Assembly: GCA_032622095.1 (NCBI GenBank)
Contig: CP136066.1
Span: forward strand, 53,660,609 to 53,724,608
Length of the DNA: 64,000 bases
DNA from: Siphonodentalium dalli
Taxonomy: Eukaryota; Mollusca; Scaphopoda; Gadilida; Siphonodentaliidae
Direction of reading: 5' to 3'
The translations under genes were made by a program, and so were the position numbers. Shown piece after piece: positions 22,040 to 33,449 of the stretch; position 1 is the stretch's first letter; each line of letters starts with the position of its first letter. A model generated the notes under the pieces. It searched no databases, was not told the origin of the DNA, and saw only the letters and a list, made by a program, of their open reading frames with translations.

Positions 22040-24171
22040 ACGTTGAGTCTATCATATTATTTTATGGACACTTTCGCATGTTTTGCTCTGAATTACTGTC
22101 GATCTAGATATCGTATAACACGATTCTATACATCGAGTCAACTCGTACCAAAGTCGCCGATGTTATTGCAAAGTGTTCATGGCCGGAAAATATATACACA
22201 CAAACCAAAGCCACTTGATTTTAGAGTTATCAATTCTTCATCCGCAATTTGGTCCGAGACCGTCACCTTGACGAATATTTTCCAGGCGGAAAAAGTACAT
22301 ATCTCCAAAAATAATTAATTTCAAAAATCGATATCTAATCACTCTGAGCTTTGATGGGTGGGTTCCTCGACTCGAATTTTTTTTTTTTACCACCGAAGCA
22401 AAGGAAATAGTAATTTGGGGGCGTTAATTCGGATTATCCCTCTTTAAGTTTATTATGCATGTGCGCATGTAGGTTTTGCTCCGAGTCACGACGATTTAGT
22501 CAACTCATACCCTAGGTGTAAAGCTTAACGAATTGGGCCATTTAATTGGGGGCCCCACGAGTCTATGTAATGCGTCAACTCGTACCTGATTAGCAGGTAA
22601 GTTAAATTATTACAAGTTTTTAATTTACTAAATTAAATTTAGTAAGTCAACTATACCTGCATATATATATAAGACACTGCGTGGGGTCGCCAAGGTGTGT
22701 GTTTACGGGTGATGTCCAACGTATACGTACATCAATGTACGTTGATGTGCCGATGGAATCATTTATAGTACACACTATTCGCTGACTAAGTCACCACTTC
22801 CCCCGAGTGGTTGAGTGACAATTTCATAGGATGATTCACAAGTTTATATACAAATTCATACATACACTGAAGCAAGCAAGCATTATATTATTTTATGGAC
22901 ACTTTCGCATGTTTTGCTCTGAGATAGCGTCGATCTAGATATCGTCACTCGATTTCTATATATCCAATCAACTCGTACCAAGATGTTAAGATCGGTTGAT
23001 TCAATTATTGCCAAGTGTTAAAAAACTAAGTCAACTCGCACACTGAATGGGGGAAGTGTCACTATGCATGGGGCAAACTGTTTATGGACGGATGGCAACG
23101 TACGTTTAATTGACCCAACAATTTCACTTGCAAATGATCAGACTTAGTTATCTCGTACCCCGAGTCGCAATTGCATATATCAAGTGAAACTACTATCATG
23201 GGACACATGTTTTAACGCTTGGTTCGACTCGTATAGTATATGGGTGAATATATTTTACACCCCGAATCAACTCGTATACCATAGACTGTCACCGTTTGCA
23301 CAATTTTCCACAACAAAGTCAACTCGTACCCCGAGTCACAAATTTTACAATTTCGTAGTATACACCTTGTACAATTATCAAAAACTAAGTCAACTCACAA
23401 CCTGAGTCACTTTGAGTTTATCATATTCGTTTTGCTCTGAATTACCGTCGATATAGTTATGGTAACGCGATTTCTATATATTGAGTCAACTCGTACCCAG
23501 ATGTTCAGATAAGCTAGTTTAATCATTGAAAAGTGTTCATAAACTAAGACCGCTCGTACACTGTGGTGGGATTGTCACTGTGCATGGGGCAAACTGTTTA
23601 TGGACGGGTGACAATTAACGTACGTTTAAATGTTGACACAATGATTTTACTTACGAATGATCAGACTTAGTCAACTCATACCGAGTCACAATTGCATATT
23701 ATGTCGAGTGCAACTATTATCATGGGAAACATATCTTGAACGCTTTGATCGACTCGCACGTACATGGTTTCTACATCACGAGTCAATTCGTATACCAAAG
23801 ACTGTCGCCGTTTGTGAGTAACGTAAACTCTTGCAAAAGTTTCCACAACAAAGTCAACTCGTACCCTCAGTCACCAATTTTATAATTTCGTGCAATTAAT
23901 TAATTGTGCAATTATCCCAAAACTAAGTCAACTCGCACCCTGAGTCACTTTGAGGTTATCATATTATTTTTTGGACATTGACATAGTCAACTCGTGGAGT
24001 GATGTGACTACAGTTTACCAAGTCATCTCGAACCCTGCGCTCTTGGTGTACAATTATCCAAAAACTAAACACTCGTACCCTGAGTCACTACGCGATTTCT
24101 GTATATCGAGTCAACTCGTACCCATGTCGCCGATGTTATTGAAAAGTGTTCATGGACATAGTCAACTTGTG
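22040..24171 (+). repeat. Irregular GTCAACTCGTACCC-box region
   Basis: Boxes of the type GAGTCAACTCGTACC recur every ~60-200 bases without a strict period. They are separated by recurring words such as 'tatcatattattttatggacacttt', 'aactgtttatggacg' and 'cgcgatttctatatat'. It looks like the ancestral or scrambled form of the regular satellites to its right. Frames such as 23184-23405 and 23950-24177 encode repeated SQLVP peptides from the box itself. Confidence 0.75.
22312..22446 (-). mobile_element. TTAA MITE, partial copy
   Basis: 'aattaatttcaaaaatcgatatctaat', 'gagctttgatgggtgggttcctcgactcgaat' and 'ccgaagcaaaggaaatagtaattt' match one half of the MITE. Terminal bases are eroded ('ggattatccctctttaag'). 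Confidence 0.6.
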
Positions 24172-24935
24172 GAGTGATGTGACTAGATTTTACCAAGACT
24201 AAGTCAACTCGTACCCTGATTTTATAATGTCATACACAGTCATTTCACTGACTTTAATATACTGAGACATCTCGTACCCTCCACTCTAGATGTGCTTGTA
24301 AGGTCTCATGCCAATCTGAGGTGGAAATAGTGATGTGACTAGAGTTTACCAAGACTAAGTCAACTCGTACCCTGATTTTATAATGTCATACACAGTCATT
24401 TCACTGACTTTGATATACTGAGTCATCTCGTACCCTCCACTCTTGATGTGATTGTAAGGTCTCATGCCAATCTGAGGTGGAATAGTGATGTGACTAGAGT
24501 TTACCAAGACTAAGTCAACTCGTACCCTGATTTTATAATGTCATACACAGTCATTTCACTGACTTTGATATACCGAGTCATCTCGTACCCTCCACTCTTG
24601 ATGTGCTTGGAAGGTCTCATGCCAATCTGAGGTGGAAATAGTGATGTGACTAGAGTTTACCAAGACTAAGTCAACTCGTACCCTGATTTTATAATGTCAT
24701 ACACAGTCATTTCACTGACTTTGATGTACTGAGTCATCTCGTACCCTCCACTCTTGATGTGCTTGTAAGGTCTCATGCCAATCTGAGGTGGAAATAGTGA
24801 TGTGACTAGAGTTTACCAAGACTAAGTCAACTCGTACCCTGATTTTATAATGTCATACAGTCATTTCACTGACTTTGATGTACTGAGTCATCTCGTACCC
24901 TCCACTCTTGATGTGCTTGTAAGGTCTCATGCCCA
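24172..24935 (+). repeat. 156-bp satellite, five units
   Basis: The word GTGATGTGACTAGA starts units near 24174, 24330, 24485, 24641 and 24797, a period of 155-156 bases. Each unit holds two boxes, AAGTCAACTCGTACCC and GAGTCATCTCGTACCC, with 'tccactcttgatgtgcttgtaaggtctcatgcc' between. Units are nearly identical, showing recent homogenisation. Confidence 0.9.
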
Positions 24936-25169
24936 ACGATTTTACTTCCAAATAATCAGACTGAGTCAACTCGTACCCAAGTCACAATTGCATAATGCCG
25001 AGTGCAACTATTCTATCATGGTAAACATAATTATCTTGAACGCTTTGGTGGACTCGTACTGTATATATTGGTGCGCAATTTTAACACCACGAGTCAACTC
25101 ATATATATATAATATAGACTGTCGCCGTTCGTGTGTGACATAAACTCTTTTGAACAACAATGTCAACTC

Positions 25170-27060
25170 GTACCCTAAGTCACAAATTTTACAATTTCGT
25201 ATGATATAAATACATCTTGTACACTTATCAAAGAACTAAGTCAACTCATATACCCTGAGTCACTTCGAGTTTATCATATTATTTTATGGACAGTTTCGCG
25301 TGTTTTGCACTTAGTTATAAAGTCAATCTAGTCATCGTAACGCGATTTCTATATATCGAGTCAACTCGTACCCTAAGTCACAACATTTACAATCTCGTAC
25401 AATATAAATACATCTTGTACATTTATCCAAGAACTAAGTCAACTCATATACCCTGAGTCACTTCGAGTTTATCATATTATTTTATGGACAGTTTTGCGTG
25501 TTTTGCACTTAGTTATAAAGTCAATATAGTCATCGTAACGCGATTTCTATATATCGAGTCAACTCGTACCCTAAGTCAATTTTTTTTACAATTTCGTATA
25601 ATATAAATACATCTTGTACACTTATCAAAGAACTATGTCAACTCATATACCCTGAGTCACTTCGAGTTTATCATATTATTTTATGGACAGTTTCGCGTGT
25701 TTTGCACTTAGTTATAAAGTCAATCTAGTTATCGTAACGCGATTTCTATATATCGAGTCAACTCGTACCCTAAGTCACAAATTTTACAATTTCGTATAAT
25801 ATAAATACATCTTGTACACTTATCCAAGAACTAAGTCAACTCATATATCCTGAGTCACTTCGAGTTTATCATATTATTCTATGGACTGTTTCGGGTGTTT
25901 TGCACTTAATTATAAAGTCAATCTAGTCATCGTAACGCGATTTCTATATATCGAGTCAACTCGTAACTAAGTCACAAATTTTACAATTTCGTTCAATATA
26001 AATACATCTTGTACACTTATCAAAGAACTATGTTAACTAATATACCCTGAGTCACTTCGAGTTTATCATATTATTTTATGGACTGTTTCGGGTGTTTTGC
26101 ACTTAGTTATAAAGTCAATCTAGTCATCGTAACGCGATTTCTATATATCGAGTCAACTCGTACCCTAAGTCACAAATGTTACAATTTCGTATAATATAAA
26201 TACATCTTGTACACTTATCAAAGAACTATGTTAACTAATATACCCTGAGTCACTTCGAGTTTATCATATTATTTTATGGACAGTTTCGCGTGTTTTGCAC
26301 TTAGTTATAAAGTCAATATAGTCATCGTAACGCGATTTCTATATATCGAGTCAACTCGTACCCTAAGTCACAACATTTACAATCTCGTATAATATAAATA
26401 CATCTTGTACATTTATCCAAGAACTAAGTCAACTCATATATCCTGAGTCACTTCGAGTTTATCATATTATTTTATGGACAGTTTTGCGTGTTTTGCACTT
26501 ATTTATAAAGTCAATATAGTCATCGTAACGCGATTTATATATATCGAGTCAACTCGTACCCTAAGTCACAACATTTACAATCTCGTATAATATAAATACA
26601 TCTTGTACATTTATCCATGAACTAAGTCAGCTCATATACCCTGAGTCACTTCGAGTTTATCATATTATTTTATGGACAGTTTCGCGTGTTTTGAACATAT
26701 ACAGTCGATCTAGTTATCGTAACGCGATTTCTATATATCGAGTCAACTCGTACCCAGATGCTGGGATAGCTGATTCAATCATTGTAAAGTGTTCGATCGA
26801 ACGTACGTTTAATTGACCCAACGATTTTACTTCCAAATGATCAGACTGAGTCAACTCGTACCCAAGTCACAATTGCATAATACCGAGTGTGACATAAACT
26901 CTTTTGAACAACAAAGTCAACTCATATACCCTGAGTCACTTCGAGTTTATCATATTATTTTATGGACAGTTTCGCGTGTTTTGCACTTAGTTATAAAGTC
27001 AATCTAGTCATCGTAACGTGATTTATATATATCGAGTCAACTCGTACCCTAAAACACTTT
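25170..27060 (+). repeat. 198-bp satellite, eight to nine units
   Basis: CGCGATTTCTATATATCGAG recurs at 25341, 25539, 25738, 25936, 26133, 26331, 26529 and 26723, a steady 194-199-base period, with a last copy near 27018 after a ~100-base interruption. Each unit carries GTCAACTCGTACCC once and a variant GTCAACTCATATACCC once. Open frames here are repeat readings. Confidence 0.9.
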
Positions 27061-27424
27061 GGGGTTATCATATATTTTATGAGTTTTTATTAATGGGACG
27101 TGAACTATCTAGTCATAAATAATCATCAGTTAACCATCCCTTTGTCCGTTTGAATTATGGTGTGAGCGGTATATTACCAGCGAGTTTGTTTTGATAGTTA
27201 ATCCCCCTTTGTTCGTTTGAATTATGATGTCAGCGTTATATTATCAGCGAGTATAAGACAATGACAATGACGACGGATTCATTTATGGATTGTTGCTTTT
27301 CCAGTAGCTCGTTTTACGTCTGTGTCATTTGACTTTTATATACCGAGTCATCTCGTACCCTGTGCTCTTGGTGTGTTTGGAAGGTCTCTAAGGTGGAAAT
27401 ATGGGTCTGTATCCTAAATAAAAT

Positions 27425-27554
27425 AAGAGGGTACGAAATGACTCAGGAGGGTACGAGTTGACTCAGCTGGAGGGTACGAGTTGACTCAGAATAGGGTACG
27501 AGTTGACTTTTTCGGAAGGTACGAGTTGGTCAGGGTACGAAATGACTTGTTCCC
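27425..27554 (-). repeat. Right terminal box cluster of the giant element
   Basis: Six GGGTACGA(A/G)WTGACT boxes in ~130 bases run in the opposite direction to the satellites before them. Their order (GTCATTTCGTACCCT, then ACCAACTCGTACC) reproduces the left end in inverted form. Confidence 0.8.
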
Positions 27555-27555
27555 C

Positions 27556-27985
27556 ACAATGCGTATAGCTTTCTTTTGAAACTTGAATAATGATCCTGTT
27601 ATATTTGCATGGCCCCATATTATTAAGCCGTACATGAGATGACTGTGAATGAGAGCGAAATGAAGGGTTTTGAGTGCGTTTTGGGGGAGAAATCGTTTTT
27701 CCTTGCTTAAGCACTATGTTACATGAGAAGAAGAAAATTGTGATCATGGATATATGATACTGGAATGCGAGGTTCTCGTCTATGGTCACCCCGAGAAATT
27801 TGAGAGATTTTTCTTTGTATTGGTTTCCAACACGGGTAAGTTCTTTATGATTCAGTTGTATCCAAATATCGTTCCATTTTGAGTCGTTGTTTTGGGATGT
27901 ATGAGCATGTATTTACTTTTAGACTCATTAATTGACAGATTATTGCTGCAACACCATCTAAAAAGTTTTTCTAATTCCCCGTTAA
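27556..27985 (-). pseudogene. LINE ORF2, region after the RT domain
   Basis: On the minus strand, SINESKSKYMLIHPKT near 27900 and a shifted frame with TIDENLAFQYHI near 27765 are followed by KEKRFLPQNALKTLHFALIH, SHLMYGLIIWGHANITGSLF and KFQKKAIRIV. This is the standard LINE segment between the RT catalytic core and the C-terminal domain ('TLY.SLIHSYL.YG...WG....L...Q.KAIRI'). It stops at the border of the giant element. Several frameshifts. Confidence 0.75.
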
Positions 27986-28464
27986 AGGTACTCAATCCGT
28001 AAAGAGGGTCCCCATCTCAACAGATTCCAACAACAACAATCCGATCAGAGGGTCCTATATTACTATTTCTTTGGCTTTGGGGGTAAAAAATATTTGATTC
28101 GAGTCGAGGAACCCATCAAACAAAGCTCAGAGTTATTAGATATTGATTTTTGAAATTTGTTAATTGCTCGAGACGAGTACTAATAACTGCCGTCAATTTA
28201 GTAACCTCCTCGAGATTTTACGCCAAAACTCTATTCAAACAGACAAGGATGGATAACTCTATAATCAAGCGGTAATAATAACGAAATTTTGACTGTCTTC
28301 TGGGCCAGAAAGAATTCCCGATAATGAAAAATAATAGATTTCTAAAATCGATATCTAACAAATCTGAGCTTTGATGGGTGACTTCCTCGACTCGAATCAA
28401 ATATTTCTGACCCCCGAAGCCATTGGAATAGTAATTGAGAGGAGTTTTATCGGATTGAGTACCT
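27986..28464 (+). mobile_element. TTAA MITE, 479 bp, inside the LINE
   Basis: Ends AGGTACTCAATCCG and CGGATTGAGTACCT, flanked by TTAA at 27982-27985 and 28465-28468. The left end carries an extra stretch with 'agagggtccccatctcaac' and 'aacaacaacaatccgatcag'. It interrupts LINE ORF2 just after the RT catalytic core. Almost identical to the copies at 29324, 29901 and 55440. Confidence 0.95.
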
Positions 28465-29323
28465 TTAATTGTATTCTGCACATTGCGACAGTTATTTCCA
28501 GATGTACACGTGGTAGTGTCATCAGCGAATGAGAGGAGTTTAATGGACGTACATTTCGGCATGTCATTAACATAAATTAAAAATAACAAGGGTCCAAGAA
28601 ATAACCCTTGTGGTACACCATATTTCATTGTTAACAGTCCGGAGTTTACCCCATTAAGATTAACATACTGTTTTCGTTCCGATAGGTAGCTTTTAAACCA
28701 TTCGTTTGCTATGCCGCGTATACCATTGTGGTTTAGTTTGTGGAGTAAAATATCATGATTAATTGTGTCAAATGCCTTTGATATGTCAATGAAGACAGCC
28801 AATGTTGAGTCACGGGGTTTTTTGTCGTTGCTATTCGCAACTGCTTCTAGAAGGTGAATCAGGGGGTGGACAGTAGAGTTTTTTTTTTTGCGAAAACCAT
28901 ATTGGTTTTCGTGTAGTATATGGTGTTTGGTCAAGAAAGATGATAGCCGCTGATACATTAGTTTTTCCAGCATTTTGGAGAATGCTGGTTAAATAGTGAT
29001 GGGTCTGTAGTTTTCAATTCGATCGCGATCACCGTTTTTATAGATTGGCACGATTTTTGAAATTTTCATTTTCTCTGATACAACACCTTGTGCAAAGGAA
29101 AGATTGAAAATATGGGTTAGCGGGTCGACGGTTTCATTTGTTGTTCGTTTCATTAACTTTACAGAAACATTATTGAAGTCCGTAGATGACTTGCTGGATA
29201 AATTTGAACTCAACTTGAGTACTTCATCTGAATTTGTAGGAAACATGAAGAAGTTCGATTTGTTGTTATTCGATAAATAAGTTGTAAAGTCCATACCTGG
29301 TTGATGTGAAATTGAGTTATTAA
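28465..29323 (-). pseudogene. LINE reverse transcriptase domain
   Basis: The minus strand shows a classical non-LTR RT: SKIVPIYKNGDRDRIENYRP (29060-29000), MLEKLMYQRLSSFL and ENQYGFRKKKNST (28973-28880), motif A AVFIDISKAFDTINHD (~28780), motif B GVPQGLFLGPLLFLIYVND (~28610, with L where S is usual), and motif C FADDT (~28525). A stop at about 28989 separates two frames ('PITI*'). This enzyme would copy the LINE RNA onto nicked DNA. The upstream part (NSISHQPGMD...) follows the next MITE without loss, so reading resumes across the TTAA sites. Jockey/CR1-type; exact clade not determined. Confidence 0.9.
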
Positions 29324-29791
29324 AGGTACTCAATCCGTAAAGAGGGTCCCCATCTCAACAGATTCCAACAACAACAATCCGATCAGAGGGTCCTATATTA
29401 CTATTTCTTTGGCTTTGGGGGTAAAAAATATTTGATTCGAGTCGAGGAACCCATCAAACAATTAGATATTGATTTTTGAAATTTGTTAATTGCTCGAGAT
29501 GAGTACTAATAACTGCCGTCAATTTAGTAACCTGATCGAGATTTTACGCCAAAACTCTATTCAAACAGACAAGGATGGATAACTCTATAATCAAGTGGTA
29601 ATAATAACGAAATTTTGACTGTCTTCTGGGCCAGAAAGAATTCCCGATAATGAAAAATAATAGATTTCTAAAATCGATATCTAACAAATCTGAGCTTTTG
29701 ATGGGTGACTTCCTCGACTCGAATAAAATATTTCTGACCCCCGAAGCCATTGGGATAGTAATTGAGAGGAGTTTTATCGGATTGAGTACCT
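29324..29791 (+). mobile_element. TTAA MITE, 468 bp, inside the LINE
   Basis: Same ends as the 27986 copy, TTAA at 29320-29323 and 29792-29795. It lacks the 'aagctcagagtt' segment present in sister copies at this place (near 29460). Splits LINE ORF2 between 'NYFSDIGRKI' and 'NSISHQPG'. Confidence 0.95.
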
Positions 29792-29900
29792 TTAATTTTT
29801 CGACCTATGTCTGAGAAGTAGTTATTGAAAGTACATGCTATCGATATGGGGTCGGATAATTTCGTGGTTCCATTTACTAGGAATTCAGTTGGAATTTTAA
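29792..29900 (-). pseudogene. LINE ORF2 linker between two MITEs
   Basis: About 109 bases encode KIPTEFLVNGTTKLSDPISI and ACTFNNYFSDIGRKI on the minus strand. This is the typical 'L..NG....dp..IA..FN.YFs.IG' block just before the RT domain of LINEs. It is bounded on both sides by TTAA MITEs. Confidence 0.85.
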
Positions 29901-30379
29901 AGGTACTCAATCCGTAAAGAGGGTCCCCATCTCAACAGATTCCAACAACAACAATCCGATCAGAGGGTCCTATATTACTATTTCTTTGGCTTTGGGGGTA
30001 AAAAATATTTGATTCGAGTCGAGGAACCCATCAAACAAAGCTCAGAGTTATTAGATATTGATTTTTGAAATTTGTTAACTGCTCGAGATGAGTACTAATA
30101 ACTGCCGTCAATTTGGTAACCTGCTCGAGATTTTACGCCAAAACTCTATTCAAACAGACAAGGATGGATAACTCTATAATCAAGTGGTAATAATAACGAA
30201 ATTTTGACTGTCTTCTGGGCCAGAAAGAATTCCCGATAATGAAAAATAATAGATTTCTAAAATCGATATCTAACAAATCTGAGCTTTGATGGGTGACTTC
30301 CTCGACTCGAATAAAATATTTTTGACCCCCGAAGCCATTGAAATAGTAATTGAGAGGAGTTTTATCGGATTGAGTACCT
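29901..30379 (+). mobile_element. TTAA MITE, 479 bp, inside the LINE
   Basis: Ends AGGTACTCAATCCG / CGGATTGAGTACCT; TTAA at 29897-29900 and 30380-30383. Third full copy in 2.4 kb, all in the same orientation. The weak 60-90-codon frames in these copies on the minus strand (…NGFGGQ…) come from the MITE and are not protein genes. Confidence 0.95.
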
Positions 30380-31727
30380 TTAAGTGTACGTGTCATGAGA
30401 CATCTTTAATGCGTCTTTCAATATTGACCATGTTAGTCTCATATTACATATTATATATTGATTTTTACATATATTACAATTATATATTGATTTTTGCATT
30501 TTCTTTTTAGCTGATTGTATATTCGGCAGTAATTCTTATATTTGTCAATGTTTTTTGTTGGATGGAATTTTTAATTTATTGATATATATTTTATGTTTTT
30601 CTATTGACGATTTTAGTAGACCCATTGTCATCCAAGGTTCGCGCTTAATATATTTATTTGGCAGTTTTTTGGTTGTTAAGGGAAATGCCTCCTCTTGAGC
30701 AAGTGAATAAATATTAAGGAGCGAGTTATATGCGATATTAACATCTTGGCAATGGCATCTGAATACTTCTTGAGTAGCTGTTTAGTATACTTTTAAACTT
30801 TCTGACGTTGTTTTCTGACATTATCCGAATTGTATTAGCGTTGAGTTATTTTCTGACGATGTTTCGCATGTAGTAGTGGTCTCAATGTGAAACGTTCCAA
30901 AGTGATTGGAAACGTCTGTTAGTATTATTCCGCTGGTGAATTTGCAGTTTGATATGTTATTTGTGTATATATGGTCGATTAAATTTGCTGAGAACTCCGT
31001 TACCTTCGTTGGTAAATTTGGTTATCAATGGCTTAAATCCTCGTTGGAACATTTTGCTAATGAATTCACTGGTTTTATTATGATTATTGGTGTGTATATA
31101 ATAAGTCAATGTTGTAATCACCTATAAGATATGCTTTAGAATTAGATTCGTTTATTTGTATGATAATATTATCAAGTTGGTCCGAAAATTCCGAGATGTC
31201 AGCTAGTGGAGCACTATTTGGTCTGTACATTGATCCAACGACATACCGAATGATTCTTTCCTGGGTTTATTTCTACAAACACAGTTTCAATTACATGGGG
31301 GATAAACATCGATAGTTCAGGGCGCAGTTTATATTTTAGATTGATTTTTATTAAAAGCCCGATGCCTCCGTGTCCATCGTCATCATCTGGTCTAGATTTA
31401 TATTCAAAGGGGTGGTACCCTTCTAATGAGAAGGTGTCTCTTATTTTAAAGATTTTGGAGAGTGCGATAACATCGAATGAGTTTCCACATGACCGTGGTT
31501 GAATGTTGCAGAGAAGATATAGAAACGAGTTCCAGTTTGCATTCAAACTTCGGCAGTTTAGACCTTGAAATGTCTTAGTCTTCCCATTCGATGGTATTTT
31601 TTTCTCTTATTTTAGATGGAGCGTAATAGTCTGAAGAATGATTAATTATGTCGTAAATTGTGCTTTCGTTGTCACAGTCGTCTCCCTTATAAATAGATGC
31701 GAAATTGTAATTGTCACCCTGGAGCAT
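30380..31727 (-). pseudogene. LINE endonuclease domain and linker
   Basis: The minus strand gives FQGLNCRSLNANWNSFLYLL (~31560), FDVIALS...FSLEGYHPFEY and GHGGIGLLIKINLKYKLRPE (31480-31330), and then, after a shift, GSMYRPNSAPLADISEFS and SKAYLIGDYNIDLL (31220-31096). These are the APE-type endonuclease blocks: N in RSLNAN, the E block mutated to K in ALSKIFK, YRPP and GDFNID. Further down, LITK...FNRPYIHK and HFGTF-like remnants match the 'SLIDHIYTN...SDH' region in shifted frames. The nuclease would nick the target. Many stops at 30400-30900. Inactive. Confidence 0.8.
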
Positions 31728-32066
31728 AAGAATTTTCAAAAATCAATATCTAATGACTCTGAGCTTTGTTTGATGGGTTCCTCGACTCGAATCAAATATT
31801 TTTTTTACCCCCAAAGCCAAAGAAATAGTAATATAGGACCCTCTGATCGGATTGTTGTTGTTGGAATCTGTTGAGATGGGGACCCTCTAAGAATTTTCAA
31901 AAATCAATATCTAATGACTCTGAGCTTTGTTTGATGGGTTCCTCGACTCGAATCAAATATTTTTTTTACCCCCAAAGCCAAAGAAAAAGTAATATAGGAC
32001 CCTCTGATCGGATTGTTGTTGTTGGAATCTGTTGAGATGGGGACCCTCTTTACGGATTGAGTACCT
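31728..32066 (-). mobile_element. TTAA MITE, rearranged double copy
   Basis: A ~160-base part of the MITE (from 'aagaattttcaaaaatcaatatctaa' to 'gttgagatggggaccctct') is present twice in tandem (31728-31887 and 31888-32050) and ends CGGATTGAGTACCT with TTAA at 32067-32070. Opposite orientation to the three copies in the RT part. The other terminus is missing. Confidence 0.8.
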
Positions 32067-32310
32067 TTAATTATTATGATGACTAAGATACATGTTGAAT
32101 TAATATGTTTGAGTCTGTCGTGGTATCATGTCGCAATATAGATGTTCGTTTGAAATTGGGTCGATGATATCAGTACCCCACTTTTACTCAAATTCCGCGG
32201 TAGTACATATTTCGTCGCTCACATTAATTAACTCAAGAAATTGTACTAATTCAAAAATTGGTGACCCGTCTGAGACATTTGTAGTATATATCGCATAAGG
32301 TTGTGCAAGC
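32067..32310 (-). pseudogene. Probable N-terminal part of the LINE ORF2 (or ORF1 end)
   Basis: The minus strand reads AIYTTNVSDGSPIFELVQFL, ELINVSDEICTTAEFE, a stop, then KWGTDIIDPISNEHLYCDMI. Upstream of the endonuclease in the same strand and frame family, with NYNFASIYKGDDCDNESTIY following on the other side of the MITE. No motif is diagnostic; the call rests on coding character and position. Confidence 0.45.
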
Positions 32311-33449
32311 GCGCGGTACATCACATAGCGTGTGCTTGAACAAGTCGACGAAGGATTATTGTTAATTTGGACATAATATGAAGCCGAGACAAATGCATAT
32401 GTGAAAATAAGGTAAATATGATACCCAATACGTGAATTTTAAAGGCGCAAATTCTAACTGCACGAATTTAAATTCATACTATGAAATAAGTAAAAAAAAA
32501 AAACCACTGCCTAATTTCATTAAATCATGTGCGCGTTGTCCTAGGTATGCGAATTAGTGGTGGAGTCGCTTAACGAAAAATCGTTCACTTTTGGATAGAA
32601 GCATGAAACTTTCAGAGTTGGTTGGGTATGTGGTCCTCATCAACCAGTTAGCTGGTTCCATGTTTCTGGTGACCCCTTGACCTTCAAATTGACCTTGACA
32701 TTTCGAAAATTTGAGATTATGGGGTATCTATTTTGTATCGAATATAATGGCTATATTAAATGATATATAGACATTGGAGATTGTCGAAGCGATACCATGG
32801 ATGTCCGCCTTTGTATCCACATTCAATTTGTCTATGATAATCCATAATGGACGCCAAAATAAAAAAAATACGTTTTTTCACTAATATCTTTCTAATCAGT
32901 TCCTGCTTTTTGGAACTGTTTGAGAATTGCAACTTTATTTTGTATTGGTCATGTTAACTGAACATTGAAACAATGAAATATGCCATTCGTGGGCTCCCTG
33001 CCAACTCCGATCCCTTAAAAATTCGATTTTACAGAAACTGGTATAAAAATTTACAAAAAATCACCAATGGGATTCTAGTCATATTTCGTCAAGAAATGGG
33101 AAGAACTGAGCAATCTAAGTGACAAATTCCATTGTCAATTTGGCTCAAAATGGCAGCCAGAATATGGAAAAAATGTAAATATTTCCCCAGCGAGTCATGC
33201 AACCGCATACCAGTTGTGGTTGATGAAAAATGACTATTCTGTCTTATAGATATTGAATACTACCATTTCTGATTGTTACTATTTTAAACACTGAAATTAC
33301 CAGAATTATCGAATTTTTCTGTCACAAACTTGACATCAAAATCGGCAAAAATTAACCTTTCAGGTTAAGACAATTTTTTCAAGTAAGATGGTATCGAAGG
33401 TGTTTATTGTCTTGATCTGTCTTAAATAGGTCACACTTATCTGTTTCCC

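Larger units (their letters stand above)
13060..27554. mobile_element. Giant 14.5-kb element bounded by GTCATTTCGTACC termini
   Basis: Left end GGTTACAGTCATTTCGTACC and the reverse complement of the right end, GGGAACAAGTCATTTCGTAC, match. CACAATGCG is found directly outside both (13051-13059 and 27555-27563). Inside, the box GTCAACTCGTACCC and its variants recurs at both ends: a few copies at 13066-13175 and very many at 22120-27554. Terminal plus subterminal box repeats look like transposase binding sites. A 9-bp duplication would suit a Mutator-like element, but I found no transposase. The element holds a hAT-like element, MITEs and a SINE. The end assignment is good for the box, weaker for the duplication. 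Confidence 0.5.

Noticed and set aside
22043-27007. Series of 60-100-codon plus-strand frames with SQLVP peptides
   Set aside because: The peptide is the GTCAACTCGTACC box read in one frame. No start, domain or codon signal.
24172-27060. CRISPR-like regular repeats
   Set aside because: Units are 156 and 198 bp, whole units are conserved, there are no unique spacers, and the context is eukaryotic. This is satellite DNA.
29544-30396. Minus-strand frames containing NGFGGQ, FRNLLFFIIGNSFWP
   Set aside because: These recur in every TTAA MITE copy and come from the MITE terminal repeats, with no conserved protein.
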